A stretch of DNA of 41,535 nucleotides from an uncultured Lachnospiraceae bacterium (GTDB lineage: Bacteria; Bacillota; Clostridia; Lachnospirales; Lachnospiraceae): the NCBI GenBank assembly GCA_949502235.1, contig CATBDC010000037.1:1-41535 (forward strand), read 5' to 3'. This document shows, piece after piece, positions 15,293 to 23,934 of this stretch (positions are counted from its first letter, which is position 1; the number at the start of each line of letters is the position of its first letter). The position numbers and the translations under genes were made by a program. The notes beneath the pieces are model-generated. The model ran no database searches. It worked only from the letters and a program-made list of their open reading frames with translations, and was not told where the DNA came from.

Positions 15293-15334
15293 AGGAAAGA
15301 GTATAAAAACAAGACAGAAAGGAAGAGAAAGCTT

Positions 15335-15925
15335 ATGAAAAAAAGGTGGATTGCAGGAGCCCTGGCCGGTTTCCTGGCCATGAATGTGCTGACAGTGTCA
15401 GCTCAGGATCTAAGTAATGTTGAGCCGGCAGGAAATACGGAGGTGACGGCAAATGTTTCAGGCAGCGGGGACGTTACATATCTTGTGTCTATACCGGAAA
15501 GGGTCAACTTCGGAACCTTAACCCAGCCTGAGAATAATACACAGGCCCATCCGGCGGTGAGAAGCTTTAACGTGGAGGCAGTGCAGATTACCGGACTGGA
15601 TGCGGCCACGCAGAGAGTCGTGGTGCTTCTTAAGGATGGAAGTAATGCAGGAGGCTTTCAGCTTACCGGGCAGAGCGCCTCTAACAGCGGGAAAGTACTG
15701 AACTATACTGTGTGCAATGAAACGGGTACAGATATTACGGGAGGAAGGCCTTATGACAACGGATATCTTCTGGCAGCATTTTCAGCCGGAGGACAGAATG
15801 TAGCCGGACAGCTAAAGCTGGAGCAGAACCAGCTCTACGGAGAAAATCTGGAGCAGTGGGCAGGAAATTATAAAGGAACGATAAACTTTTTCACCCGGGT
15901 GGCCTCCCTGGCGGATATTAACTGA
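15335..15925 (+). CDS. secreted beta-sandwich protein, WxL/pilin-like
   Basis: A 196-residue protein with a clear signal peptide (MKKRWIAGALAGFLAMNVLTVSAQ, cleavage after SAQ). The mature part has VTYLVSIPERVNFGTLTQP near its start and NYKGTINFFTRV near its end, a pattern of small secreted Ig-like or WxL-like proteins of Firmicutes that associate with cell-wall partners. A canonical tryptophan-x-leucine motif is not seen, so the WxL label is only a resemblance. It has no anchor of its own and may be held by the neighbouring membrane proteins. The ribosome site lies in GGAAGAGAAAGC before the ATG. Function unknown; export is well supported. Confidence 0.7.
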   Translation: MKKRWIAGALAGFLAMNVLTVSAQDLSNVEPAGNTEVTANVSGSGDVTYLVSIPERVNFGTLTQPENNTQAHPAVRSFNVEAVQITGLDAATQRVVVLLKDGSNAGGFQLTGQSASNSGKVLNYTVCNETGTDITGGRPYDNGYLLAAFSAGGQNVAGQLKLEQNQLYGENLEQWAGNYKGTINFFTRVASLADIN

Positions 15926-15939
15926 CAGGATGTAAGAGG

Positions 15940-16362
15940 ATGAGGCGGGCATGTATGCTTTTCTGCCTTCTGTTTATCCTTGAGGGGATGACAGTGCGGG
16001 CGGAAGAGAGCTTTTATGAAGGAAGGTTACTGTTCACACCCTACGGGTGCTCCAGTAACGGCATCCGGCCACCTAAAGTCACCTTCGGTGAGGGGCCGGA
16101 TGCAAGGCAGCCACTACTTCTTTGGCCGGCCACCGTGCAGCGTGGTGCACGGTGCCGTGTGAACAGTAACGAAGGAAGTACAGAGGTAACCGCCGCAGTA
16201 GAGATGCCAGAAGAAGATGGAGAAGAAAACGGAGAAGAAAAGAAAGAGGAGCAGTATTACCCCGTAAGCACCGGGGATGAAAATATAATATTTGTTCCTC
16301 TTATTCTGTTTCTTTTAAGCGGCATTGTACTGTTGGCAGAGGGAATAAAGCAGAAGGAATAA
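15940..16362 (+). CDS. small membrane protein with an in-frame palindromic-element insertion
   Basis: A 140-residue protein with a signal peptide (to ~22, VRAEES) and a C-terminal membrane segment (~116-134, FVPLILFLLSGIVLLAEG) after an acidic stalk. Residues ~29-77 are encoded by a 145-bp palindromic element (16026-16170) flanked by an 8-bp duplication; this part is rich in Arg, Pro and Cys, unlike the rest. Removing element plus one duplicate copy restores an 89-residue protein in which FYEG joins directly to STEVTAAVEMPEED. The ancestral form is thus a simple exported, membrane-anchored peptide. It lies 14 bp after the secreted beta-sandwich gene and 18 bp before the giant surface protein gene. 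Whether the enlarged protein still works cannot be told. Confidence 0.7.
   Translation: MRRACMLFCLLFILEGMTVRAEESFYEGRLLFTPYGCSSNGIRPPKVTFGEGPDARQPLLLWPATVQRGARCRVNSNEGSTEVTAAVEMPEEDGEENGEEKKEEQYYPVSTGDENIIFVPLILFLLSGIVLLAEGIKQKE
16018..16178. mobile_element. MITE-like palindromic element with 8-bp target duplication
   Basis: The element spans 16026-16170 (145 bp). Its ends GTTACTGTTCACAC and GTGTGAACAGTAAC are perfect 14-bp inverted repeats. It is bordered on both sides by GAAGGAAG (16018-16025 and 16171-16178), a perfect 8-bp direct repeat typical of a transposition target duplication. Inside are three hairpins: 16026-16059 (GTTACTG...CAGTAAC with CACCC/GGGTG), 16061-16103 (GCATCCGGCC/GGCCGGATGC with an inner TCACC/GGTGA) and 16131-16154 (CACCGTGC/GCACGGTG). 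It has no coding capacity for a transposase, so it would move in trans. Eight-bp duplications are made by IS66 and several other families; the mobilising transposase is unknown. Confidence 0.85.
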
Positions 16363-16380
16363 AAAGGAAGTGAAAATCTT

Positions 16381-19300
16381 ATGAGACTTAGGAAAACGGG
16401 ATGGAAACGGATAGTCAGTGTCATAACAGCGCTCATCGTGACAGCTGCGCCTGTTTTTAGTTCCTTCGGGACGAAGGCGGAGGATACAGGCGAAAAGAAT
16501 ACAATGACAGACGCCCAGTACGCGGAGTTCGGGCTTGTAAATAATTCCCCGGCGGAATTTACGAGTGACGGACATCCTATGGAGGGCTATGAGCCGAAGG
16601 TGATATCGGAGCTTTACCTGTCACAGATGGGGCGCTATGATAACTGGAAGGGCGGCTTTGATGTCCTGGACAATACGGACGAGGTGTCAAAGGAAGCGTT
16701 TAATGTGGATACTATGGCTAAAAATGCCACTGTGGGAACAGGGGTTTCCTACAGCGCCAATAAGGATCAGGCGGAGGTGCAGACCCATAACGCCTGCGCT
16801 ATGGATTATGACGGAGACGGGGTTGACGAGATTCTGGATACGACTCTGTATGTAGATAAGATTTCCTTTGATAAGGATCCGAAAAAAAGAAGCTGTATGG
16901 ATGTTAAGGTATATGACTGCGTGGATGGAAAGTGGACGGAAAAAGGCAGCAAGAAATATGAGCTTGCAGACGGGAAGTCGGATAACTCCTGCTTTGTGGA
17001 CAGGATAGAGGCAGATGCCTCAAAGGGACTGGCAGCGATTACAGCATGGGACTATGACGGAGACGGGAAGGATGAGGGAGCGGTATATGTTCCCAGCCAG
17101 ATAGGGGATAATCCCTATATTTCTATCGTGAAGGCAGAGAACGGAAATATTAACGAGGTACACAGAATCTACCTTAAGGAGCTGAACGGAACAAAAAATA
17201 CCTTTGATTTTCATTATAAAAACTGGCAGGTGCCTATTGTAAGCCTTACTACAACAAAGATATCCGGATCAGAGGATCTGGTGATCAACGCGGGGCATCC
17301 CCTGAAATCCAATGACGGATACGGGGACAAGGGGCAGTGCTCAGCCATTGGAATTTTTCATTATAATAACGGAAACTTTGAGAAACCATACCTGGATTCG
17401 GAAATGACATATGGAAATGTCCGTATGCGCATGTGCCAGGCTGTAGACGCGGATCTGAACGGAAACGGCGTAGAGGAGCTGGTGATCGGAGGCTACAAGA
17501 ACGGGGGATGGAACAGTAACAGTGATGTGGGATGGCTTGCATCGGATAAAAATCTGATACAGCTTCTTTGCTGGGATGCGAAAAACGGAAAATATAAAAG
17601 GGTCTGGGATACTCCTAAGGAGGTGGAGGCCCGCGGCGGCCTTAAGACAGATCTTGAGATGACAGAGCCCGCGGCGCTTACGGCTGCAGCCCTTACGGCA
17701 AACAGCAGCATTGACTATGTATTTTTAGAGGGCAATGTATTTAAGTATAATGGGGCGTCCCAGGAGGGGGCGGATGAGAGAGCCCTGTATCAGAGCGGCT
17801 CCTTTGAGAAGAAACATTCCATGGAGCTTGGCGGCAGCCACAGCGCCTTTATCAGTACGGCCTATGGGGCGATGTTTTCTACAGGGGGCGGCCTTAGTGA
17901 GCAGATAGTAGTTCTTTCGGGTGACCATCAGCAGGCAAATAATGATAATATCTACTATGACATTGTCTGGATATGGGAAGAGAACGGGACAGTTACAAGC
18001 GCTGTCACAAATAATGATTATATCCATTGCAAAAATGAGGATGACAACGGCACCTTTGTAGCCATGTGTCCTTTAGATGCAGATGAGGATAAGGTAGTTT
18101 TAGAGTACAGGGGGAAGAACTACGGCTGGAGCGATCCGGTTCTTTACAGTGTCCTTCAGAGCCCGCCATATTGGAGCGAGCTGACATATAACAGTGAATC
18201 CTTCGGGGCAGGAAAGGTTTCCTATGAGGTTACCTACGGCAGTGTAAATGCCGTGGACGGCGACTGGGGGATCGGAGTCGGTACATATATGGAGGTGTCT
18301 GCGGTAGGAGGCGTTGGCGGCGGGGGAACTGACGTCATGTTCGGCGGCGGGATGGAGCTGGGATTTATGGCCAAATATGCAGGCAGCTACGGAACCTCTC
18401 ACGGGAAGACAGACTCTTACAAAATATCCATTCCGCCGGGGGAGGATCAGGCAGTCATCCTTGCGGTTCCCATGGTATCCCATCATTACAGCATGTGGGT
18501 TCCGGAGTATACGGTAACGGATGAGGATATTAAAAACTATAAGGAAATGTACAAGGATAATGAGAATGTACCGGAGGAATATACGGTATTTGCCATAGAT
18601 AAAGACACAGGAAAGCTCCTTAACGATAAAGGAACGGTCTATAAGGCCGGCGATACGGTGCCCGGACACTGGGAGGACTACAATGTATCGTCTACCTTTA
18701 CCCCTTCCTTCTCCCATATTTCCCTGGAGAAATATAATGAGCTTGCAGAAAGATATAAGAACAGGGGACTTCATAAGGTGGAGGATTCCCTTCTGACGGG
18801 CAAGACCATCGGGGATCCGTCTACCTATCCTTCCGAAAAGGAGAAGCTCTATGATCCGGCGCAGGTGGGCTCCTTATTTATCTCAAAAAATACGGCGACA
18901 GTAACGCCTGGAGAAGGAGAGCATGAGCTTTCCTATGAGGTGGAGGATGAGGAAGAGCTTTCTAACGGTTTCAGCTTAAGCTTTGACGGGTCTGTTTTTG
19001 CAAAGGCAATCTCAAGAGTCAGCTTTATAGCCTCTTCAGAGGGAGAGTTTGTAGCAGGGATTAAGGGAGAATTAGAAGGCGGTGCCTCCTGGATTACGAC
19101 CAACTCCAAAGGAAACGGATATTCCGCGTCCGTTGTGGATCTGGGAAAGGATGCCTCGGAGGATTATGGCTTTTCCACTCAGTTAGCAGTATTTGAGGCG
19201 AAGAATCTGCCCAAAGGAGACGGGGATTCACAGGGAGCCAGTGTGGTAGGCTATCTGGTGACCGGAATTGATGAGGCGACAGCGCCCCCGAAGCTTCCGG

Positions 19301-22300
19301 TGGATCTTCGGGTATACGGTACCACGAAAACAGCGGCGGCCCTTAAGTGGGAGGAAGCGGCGGGCCAGCGGGCAGCAGACTCCTATGAGGTGTTTATAAA
19401 GGATAATCTGGGAGAAACCAGGTCTCTTGGGAAGACAACGGATACCTACATGACAGCAGGAAACCTGTCTCCGGCCACGGAGTACCAGTTTGCGGTAAAA
19501 TCCTACAAAGGCCTCCAGTCAAGCTGTATGAGCCGATGGGTTACGGCAGTGACGAAAGGCGGCGGGGAGCCGGTGTTTACCAGACATCCGGAAAATGTTA
19601 TCGTAAGCTTAAGCTCTGGTGATGTGTCTGAAACGTCAGTTACCCTGACGGCAAAGGCAGAGCCCGGGGAGCCGGACGCAGAAGCGCTGGAGTATGAATG
19701 GCAGAAATATGAGCATGCAGATCTGACTATGGACGGAACCTGGGTAACCGCGGCGGACGGAACGGTAAGTGTAAGTGAACTGGGTGAGTCTGTCTATGAG
19801 CTTCCGGAAATAAACGGGACAGAAGGGTACCCTGCGTATTACCGTGTTATCGCTACCCAGAAAAAGGGAGGCGGGGTGAAAAGTGCTGTTTCTAAGACAG
19901 CAACAGTATTTATCAATGAAAGCGGTGATCCTTCCGTAAGCTATCAGGAGCTTAATATGGATCTTTGTATGGAGTCGGCTGATATTGTCCTTTCAGAGGA
20001 AGAGTCGGGCTTATACTATATGATCCGTGGAAATGCGGATGCAGATTTTAAGGTCGCTCTGGCGCCGGCAGCAGAAGGCGGGACGATTCCATCCGGCGGA
20101 GAGGTTCAGCTTATGTATTATAATGGGAATCAGATGCAGCTGTTTAAAGATGGAAGAGGCACCATAGACGGAAATGAGCTCTCTATTCATCTAAGCGGCG
20201 GCATAGGGATGGGAAGCTACGAGGTGGTGGCTGTTTACCCGGGAAATACAGGAACAGCCGGTGAAAGCATCCTCTATCCGGCAGCAGTGTCCAATCCGGT
20301 TTATATTAACGTATTAGATTCCTACCATATGGAGTATCATCTGAACGGAGGAAGCTCTCCGGCGCCGAACCAGGAGGCAGCTGTTTACGGCGGCGGGCAG
20401 GAGATGATAGGCGTGGATCTCATAAGTCCGTTAAAGGAAGGCTACAGCTTTGCGGGATGGTACAGTGATGAAGGACTTACACAGCCCTTTGAACAGCAGG
20501 TTGCTGACAGCGGAAGACGTTATGTGTATATCGATCCGATGCCATACGAAAGCAGCCATATCATAGATCTGTATGCAAAATGGGAGCCAGTGGAATACAC
20601 GATTGCCTACGAACTAAACGGAGGAGAAAACTCTCCCTTAAATCCGGGCAGCTATACCATAGAGAGCTATGGGATTACCTTTGCGGACGCCGTGCGTTCC
20701 GGTTATAATTTCGGAGGCTGGTATACGGATCCGGAGCTTACGGGACAGATCACATCCATTTCACAGGGAACAACCGGGGACATGGTTTTGTACGCGAAAT
20801 GGGAAGAGATTCCTTCCCTTCCCCAGGATGAGGATGGGGCGTATAAGATTACATGCTATGAGGATCTGGTATGGGCGGCACAGATGATCCGGGACTATCC
20901 GGAAATATACGCAGGCGCTTCCTATGTGCAGATGAATAATATTAACTGTAATGAGCAGGAGTGGGAGCTTCCAATCGGTACACAGGAGCATCCCTTCGAA
21001 GGAACCTATCAGGGAAATGATTACTATGTACTTGGACTAAAGCAGGGCAGCGGAAGCCTGGGAGGACTGTTCGGGGTTATCGGAGCAGGAGGCGCCGTAA
21101 GGAACCTTTCTGTTGTGGATTTTGATTATAAGGAATGGACGGATATAGCCGGAGGTGTGGCGGCCATTAACTACGGGCTTATCGATGGCTGCGGAAGTGG
21201 CGCGAATATCCATTCGGCAGCAACGATTTTCCGGGACGGCAAACCGGTGCCCATCAGCACTTTAAATTCCGAGATCAAAGGAACCTTCTATGCCGGAGGA
21301 ATCGCCGGGCAGAATGAAGGAGTCATAAAGAACAGCCACAGCAATGCACAGGTAACAGGCCAGACTGCCGGAGGAATCGCCGGGGTAAACAGCGGCAGTA
21401 TTCTGAATATTTACAATACAGGAAATGTAAGCGCAATGGCATCAGCCGGAGGAATCGCCGGGGCAAATACAGGGGCAGGCAGTATCCGGTATGGATATAA
21501 CAGTACTTCTGCATCTGTAAGCGGGGGCGGCACTCTTGGAGGGATTGCGGGTACAAGTGAAAATAGCAGTATTCAGGATATGTGGTATCTGTCAGAAATG
21601 TCCGGCGCCTGCGGCAATATGGAGGACAGTGCATTTGCATCTGCTGGTCCCAAAACAGAAGAGGAGATGCGTAATCCAGATTTTAAAGACCTTTTAAATG
21701 GGGCAGTGCAAGGGGAGAAGGATGCACTTGGCTTAAGAGACTGGGACATAAATTCAGGAAAGAACGGAGGCCTTCCCACGCTGGAGTATCAGGTCATAGA
21801 ACAACAGACCCTGTCTGCCTCCAAATTCGGAATTCACATTACTGTTACCGGACAGATCCATCCCGGGACAAAGCTTTCCTTTATAAAGCTTGACAAGGAG
21901 CATGAGGACTATCAGGCTATGAAGGACGCTGTGAATAATAAAAAGCTTACGGAGGGGTGGCAGCTGGCTCTTCTTAATGAGGACGGGACTTACGCAACCT
22001 GGAATGGAAGCCTTACGGTAAATATAAAGGCAGACAATCCCGGGGCGCTGGAAGGCTTACGTATTCTTCATAAAAACCCGGAAGGAGCCTACAGCGAGCA
22101 GGCCATAGAAAATCAGGCGGAGGGGCTGACCATTCAGACGGACTCACTTAATAACCTTGGGATTATGAAGGAGGAAGAAAAAGAAAACCCGGAGAATCCA
22201 AAGAATCCGGAAGAAACAGATAACACTGCGAAGAAACCGGGAGGAAACGCAGCCGCAGCAGGAAACGGCAGGAATCAGGCAGCAGGTACAGGGGACGAAG

Positions 22301-22395
22301 CTTCTCTTAGGGTAATGCTGGTTCTCCTCCTCTTATCAGGAGGGACAGCAGTTCTGGTTTCAGGGATTAGGAAAAGGCGTATTCGTCAGAGGTAA
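16381..22395 (+). CDS. giant multidomain surface protein (FG-GAP, FN3, InlB-type and GLUG repeats)
   Basis: A 2004-residue exported protein. A signal peptide (1-~35) is followed by FG-GAP/VCBS-like calcium-loop repeats (DYDGDGVDE ~142, DYDGDGKDE ~223, DADLNGNGVEE ~356), suggesting a beta-propeller. A Gly-rich region of unknown fold (~600-960) comes next, then a fibronectin type III domain (~970-1062) and an Ig-like domain (~1064-1180). Two InlB-type repeats ending in LYAKWE (~1316-1476) and GLUG repeats with AGGIAG (~1538-1740) follow, then a Pro/Glu linker. The C-terminus is TGD, one hydrophobic segment (~1979-1996) and RKRRIRQR, a sortase-type anchor in which a proper LPxTG is replaced by AAGTGD. 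It is probably an adhesin or glycan-binding protein; the ligand is unknown. Confidence 0.85.
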   Translation: MRLRKTGWKRIVSVITALIVTAAPVFSSFGTKAEDTGEKNTMTDAQYAEFGLVNNSPAEFTSDGHPMEGYEPKVISELYLSQMGRYDNWKGGFDVLDNTDEVSKEAFNVDTMAKNATVGTGVSYSANKDQAEVQTHNACAMDYDGDGVDEILDTTLYVDKISFDKDPKKRSCMDVKVYDCVDGKWTEKGSKKYELADGKSDNSCFVDRIEADASKGLAAITAWDYDGDGKDEGAVYVPSQIGDNPYISIVKAENGNINEVHRIYLKELNGTKNTFDFHYKNWQVPIVSLTTTKISGSEDLVINAGHPLKSNDGYGDKGQCSAIGIFHYNNGNFEKPYLDSEMTYGNVRMRMCQAVDADLNGNGVEELVIGGYKNGGWNSNSDVGWLASDKNLIQLLCWDAKNGKYKRVWDTPKEVEARGGLKTDLEMTEPAALTAAALTANSSIDYVFLEGNVFKYNGASQEGADERALYQSGSFEKKHSMELGGSHSAFISTAYGAMFSTGGGLSEQIVVLSGDHQQANNDNIYYDIVWIWEENGTVTSAVTNNDYIHCKNEDDNGTFVAMCPLDADEDKVVLEYRGKNYGWSDPVLYSVLQSPPYWSELTYNSESFGAGKVSYEVTYGSVNAVDGDWGIGVGTYMEVSAVGGVGGGGTDVMFGGGMELGFMAKYAGSYGTSHGKTDSYKISIPPGEDQAVILAVPMVSHHYSMWVPEYTVTDEDIKNYKEMYKDNENVPEEYTVFAIDKDTGKLLNDKGTVYKAGDTVPGHWEDYNVSSTFTPSFSHISLEKYNELAERYKNRGLHKVEDSLLTGKTIGDPSTYPSEKEKLYDPAQVGSLFISKNTATVTPGEGEHELSYEVEDEEELSNGFSLSFDGSVFAKAISRVSFIASSEGEFVAGIKGELEGGASWITTNSKGNGYSASVVDLGKDASEDYGFSTQLAVFEAKNLPKGDGDSQGASVVGYLVTGIDEATAPPKLPVDLRVYGTTKTAAALKWEEAAGQRAADSYEVFIKDNLGETRSLGKTTDTYMTAGNLSPATEYQFAVKSYKGLQSSCMSRWVTAVTKGGGEPVFTRHPENVIVSLSSGDVSETSVTLTAKAEPGEPDAEALEYEWQKYEHADLTMDGTWVTAADGTVSVSELGESVYELPEINGTEGYPAYYRVIATQKKGGGVKSAVSKTATVFINESGDPSVSYQELNMDLCMESADIVLSEEESGLYYMIRGNADADFKVALAPAAEGGTIPSGGEVQLMYYNGNQMQLFKDGRGTIDGNELSIHLSGGIGMGSYEVVAVYPGNTGTAGESILYPAAVSNPVYINVLDSYHMEYHLNGGSSPAPNQEAAVYGGGQEMIGVDLISPLKEGYSFAGWYSDEGLTQPFEQQVADSGRRYVYIDPMPYESSHIIDLYAKWEPVEYTIAYELNGGENSPLNPGSYTIESYGITFADAVRSGYNFGGWYTDPELTGQITSISQGTTGDMVLYAKWEEIPSLPQDEDGAYKITCYEDLVWAAQMIRDYPEIYAGASYVQMNNINCNEQEWELPIGTQEHPFEGTYQGNDYYVLGLKQGSGSLGGLFGVIGAGGAVRNLSVVDFDYKEWTDIAGGVAAINYGLIDGCGSGANIHSAATIFRDGKPVPISTLNSEIKGTFYAGGIAGQNEGVIKNSHSNAQVTGQTAGGIAGVNSGSILNIYNTGNVSAMASAGGIAGANTGAGSIRYGYNSTSASVSGGGTLGGIAGTSENSSIQDMWYLSEMSGACGNMEDSAFASAGPKTEEEMRNPDFKDLLNGAVQGEKDALGLRDWDINSGKNGGLPTLEYQVIEQQTLSASKFGIHITVTGQIHPGTKLSFIKLDKEHEDYQAMKDAVNNKKLTEGWQLALLNEDGTYATWNGSLTVNIKADNPGALEGLRILHKNPEGAYSEQAIENQAEGLTIQTDSLNNLGIMKEEEKENPENPKNPEETDNTAKKPGGNAAAAGNGRNQAAGTGDEASLRVMLVLLLLSGGTAVLVSGIRKRRIRQR

Positions 22396-22397
22396 GC

Positions 22398-23672
22398 TTA
22401 GATAGTAAGAAGCACCTTTTCTTCAAAAATACCGTCCCTGCAGGAAATCTCTGAAAATCCGTTATACCTTGCGGAGATTCTCCGGACAGATTCCAGAGAA
22501 CCTTCGTCCGGCTTTTCAGAGGAGTCCCCGCAGGGACTTAAGATCAGGATCGCCGCCATGTGAGGGGCAGTCTGTCCGGCCTTCAGGGAAATATATTTAT
22601 CATCCGCAGAAAGCTTTCTTAAGCCCTCTACAGCATTTTCCAGGAGACTTCCTAAGAGCATGCAGATATCTGTCTCCATATGGGAGGGGATATCTTTCAG
22701 GCAGAAGCTTATATGGGCATGGATATTTTCTTCGCTGCAGATCATGCAGTAGTGGTTCAGCACAGCATTTACGGCGGGAGAATCGGAGTATTGTGCGGGC
22801 ATGTCGGTGAGGCTTGAGGAATATTTGCCGAGATATTCCTCAAGCCTTTGATATTCCCCATTTTTTGCCATATCTGAAATTACCGTAAGGTGATGATAGA
22901 AATCATGGCGCAGACGTCTTGTCTTACGTACATGCAGAAGAAGTCTCTGGTACTGCTCTGCCTCCAGCCTTAGAACGGCGGTTTTCTTCAGAAATTCGCG
23001 ATTTTCCTCAATATGATATGCTATGATGTAAAACAGAATATATGTAAAGATAATCAGAGCCAGAAGTACGGGCAGAAACGCGGCATACATAAAACTACTG
23101 TTATAAGGAATGAAGAAAACAATAAGGCAGGTAAAGCAGCACGGAAACAGCCAGATTCTTTTCCATACAGGCTCATCATCATAATAATGAACCAGCCATC
23201 CCAAATATTTTTTAAATGGATGGTATAAAAGGAGAAGCTCTGCAAGTTCAAAGGCAAGCTGAAAAAGCAGAAAGCCGGTATCCATAATAACAGAGCTGAC
23301 TTTGGCTTCTGGATACAGAAAAATACGGATCACATATGTAAACAGGAAGGAAAGACTTCCTGCCAGGCAGGCTGTGCAGAATATAAACCATAGATGCCAG
23401 CGCTTTACAGAGATTTCTCTCTGATAGAGCCAGAAGAAAACTATCATAAAGAGCAGCATAACAAGAAGTGCGGCGGCATCTGCGGGAAGGAAAAGATATG
23501 CAAAAAAAGTAAGCATTTCCGCGAAAACAAGGGAAATTCCTGTCTTCCAAAGCAGACGGGGGAGAGAAGCTTTTATGTCCTCCCGGCGTATCGGGAGAAA
23601 GCACAGAAGGAAAAGAGGCAGAATTACAAGCGTATTTCTTGTGCTGCAGACTGCATCATAGATTCCATTCAT
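22398..23672 (-). CDS. GHKL-family sensor histidine kinase (AgrC-like)
   Basis: A 424-residue membrane kinase. About six hydrophobic segments fill residues 1-~230, followed by a linker helix and the GHKL module. The phospho-acceptor His lies in RRLRHDFYHHLTVI, the N-box is LLGSLLENAVEGL, and the C-terminal GSLESVRRISARYNG corresponds to the G-box of this family. Such kinases usually phosphorylate LytTR regulators. No regulator gene adjoins it, and the LytTR gene at 12671 is the only candidate in the window. I start at ATG 23672 behind AGGAGGAGG; the longer in-frame form lacks a ribosome site. Its 3' end lies 2 bp from the end of the giant surface-protein gene, tail to tail. Confidence 0.88.
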   Translation of the reverse strand: MNGIYDAVCSTRNTLVILPLFLLCFLPIRREDIKASLPRLLWKTGISLVFAEMLTFFAYLFLPADAAALLVMLLFMIVFFWLYQREISVKRWHLWFIFCTACLAGSLSFLFTYVIRIFLYPEAKVSSVIMDTGFLLFQLAFELAELLLLYHPFKKYLGWLVHYYDDEPVWKRIWLFPCCFTCLIVFFIPYNSSFMYAAFLPVLLALIIFTYILFYIIAYHIEENREFLKKTAVLRLEAEQYQRLLLHVRKTRRLRHDFYHHLTVISDMAKNGEYQRLEEYLGKYSSSLTDMPAQYSDSPAVNAVLNHYCMICSEENIHAHISFCLKDIPSHMETDICMLLGSLLENAVEGLRKLSADDKYISLKAGQTAPHMAAILILSPCGDSSEKPDEGSLESVRRISARYNGFSEISCRDGIFEEKVLLTI

Positions 23673-23706
23673 GGGACGCCTCCTCCTGTCTTCTGGTATG
23701 AATTTA

Positions 23707-23735
23707 AGTTTACCCTTTGCTTTTTGGGATGTCAA
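23707..23735 (-). promoter_or_regulatory. promoter of the GHKL kinase
   Basis: On the minus strand TTGACA (23735-23730) and TAAACT (23712-23707) are 17 bp apart, ~35 bp upstream of the kinase ATG. The -35 box is a perfect consensus. Confidence 0.75.
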
Positions 23736-23803
23736 CAAGAATTAGAGATATCCGGTGACATTCTCAAAAAGATGAAAATAATATAGATATTTGCAATAAT
23801 TTG

Positions 23804-23834
23804 AATCATTTATAAATATTTTGAATAAATGATT
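23804..23834. promoter_or_regulatory. perfect inverted repeat, probable operator of the ABC importer
   Basis: AATCATTTAT (23804-23813) and ATAAATGATT (23825-23834) form a perfect 10-bp inverted repeat around an 11-nt centre. It ends 12 bp before the -35 box of the importer promoter. The position suits a transcription factor site; I cannot name the regulator. Confidence 0.55.
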
Positions 23835-23846
23835 TTGTTTATTTAG

Positions 23847-23875
23847 TTTACAGTCAAAAAAGTGTATGATACAAT
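23847..23875 (+). promoter_or_regulatory. promoter of the ABC importer operon
   Basis: TTTACA (23847-23852) and TACAAT (23870-23875) are 17 bp apart, ~60 bp upstream of the lipoprotein start codon. Confidence 0.7.
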
Positions 23876-23934
23876 CAATTTAGCGGCATACTATAAATAT
23901 TCAGACATCAAAAAACAAATGAAGGAGGAAGGTT

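Noticed and set aside
17511-17522. GAACAGTAAC inside the giant gene as another palindromic-element end
   Set aside because: No matching inverted end or flanking duplication nearby; it is a chance match within coding sequence (Asn-Ser-Asn codons).
18100-18774. Minus-strand 224-codon frame inside the giant surface-protein gene
   Set aside because: It is a shadow of the long coding frame, with no ribosome site or plausible protein character, and the plus-strand product is coherent throughout.
21840-21860. ATTACTGTTACC as another element end
   Set aside because: No complementary partner within 200 bp; ordinary coding sequence.
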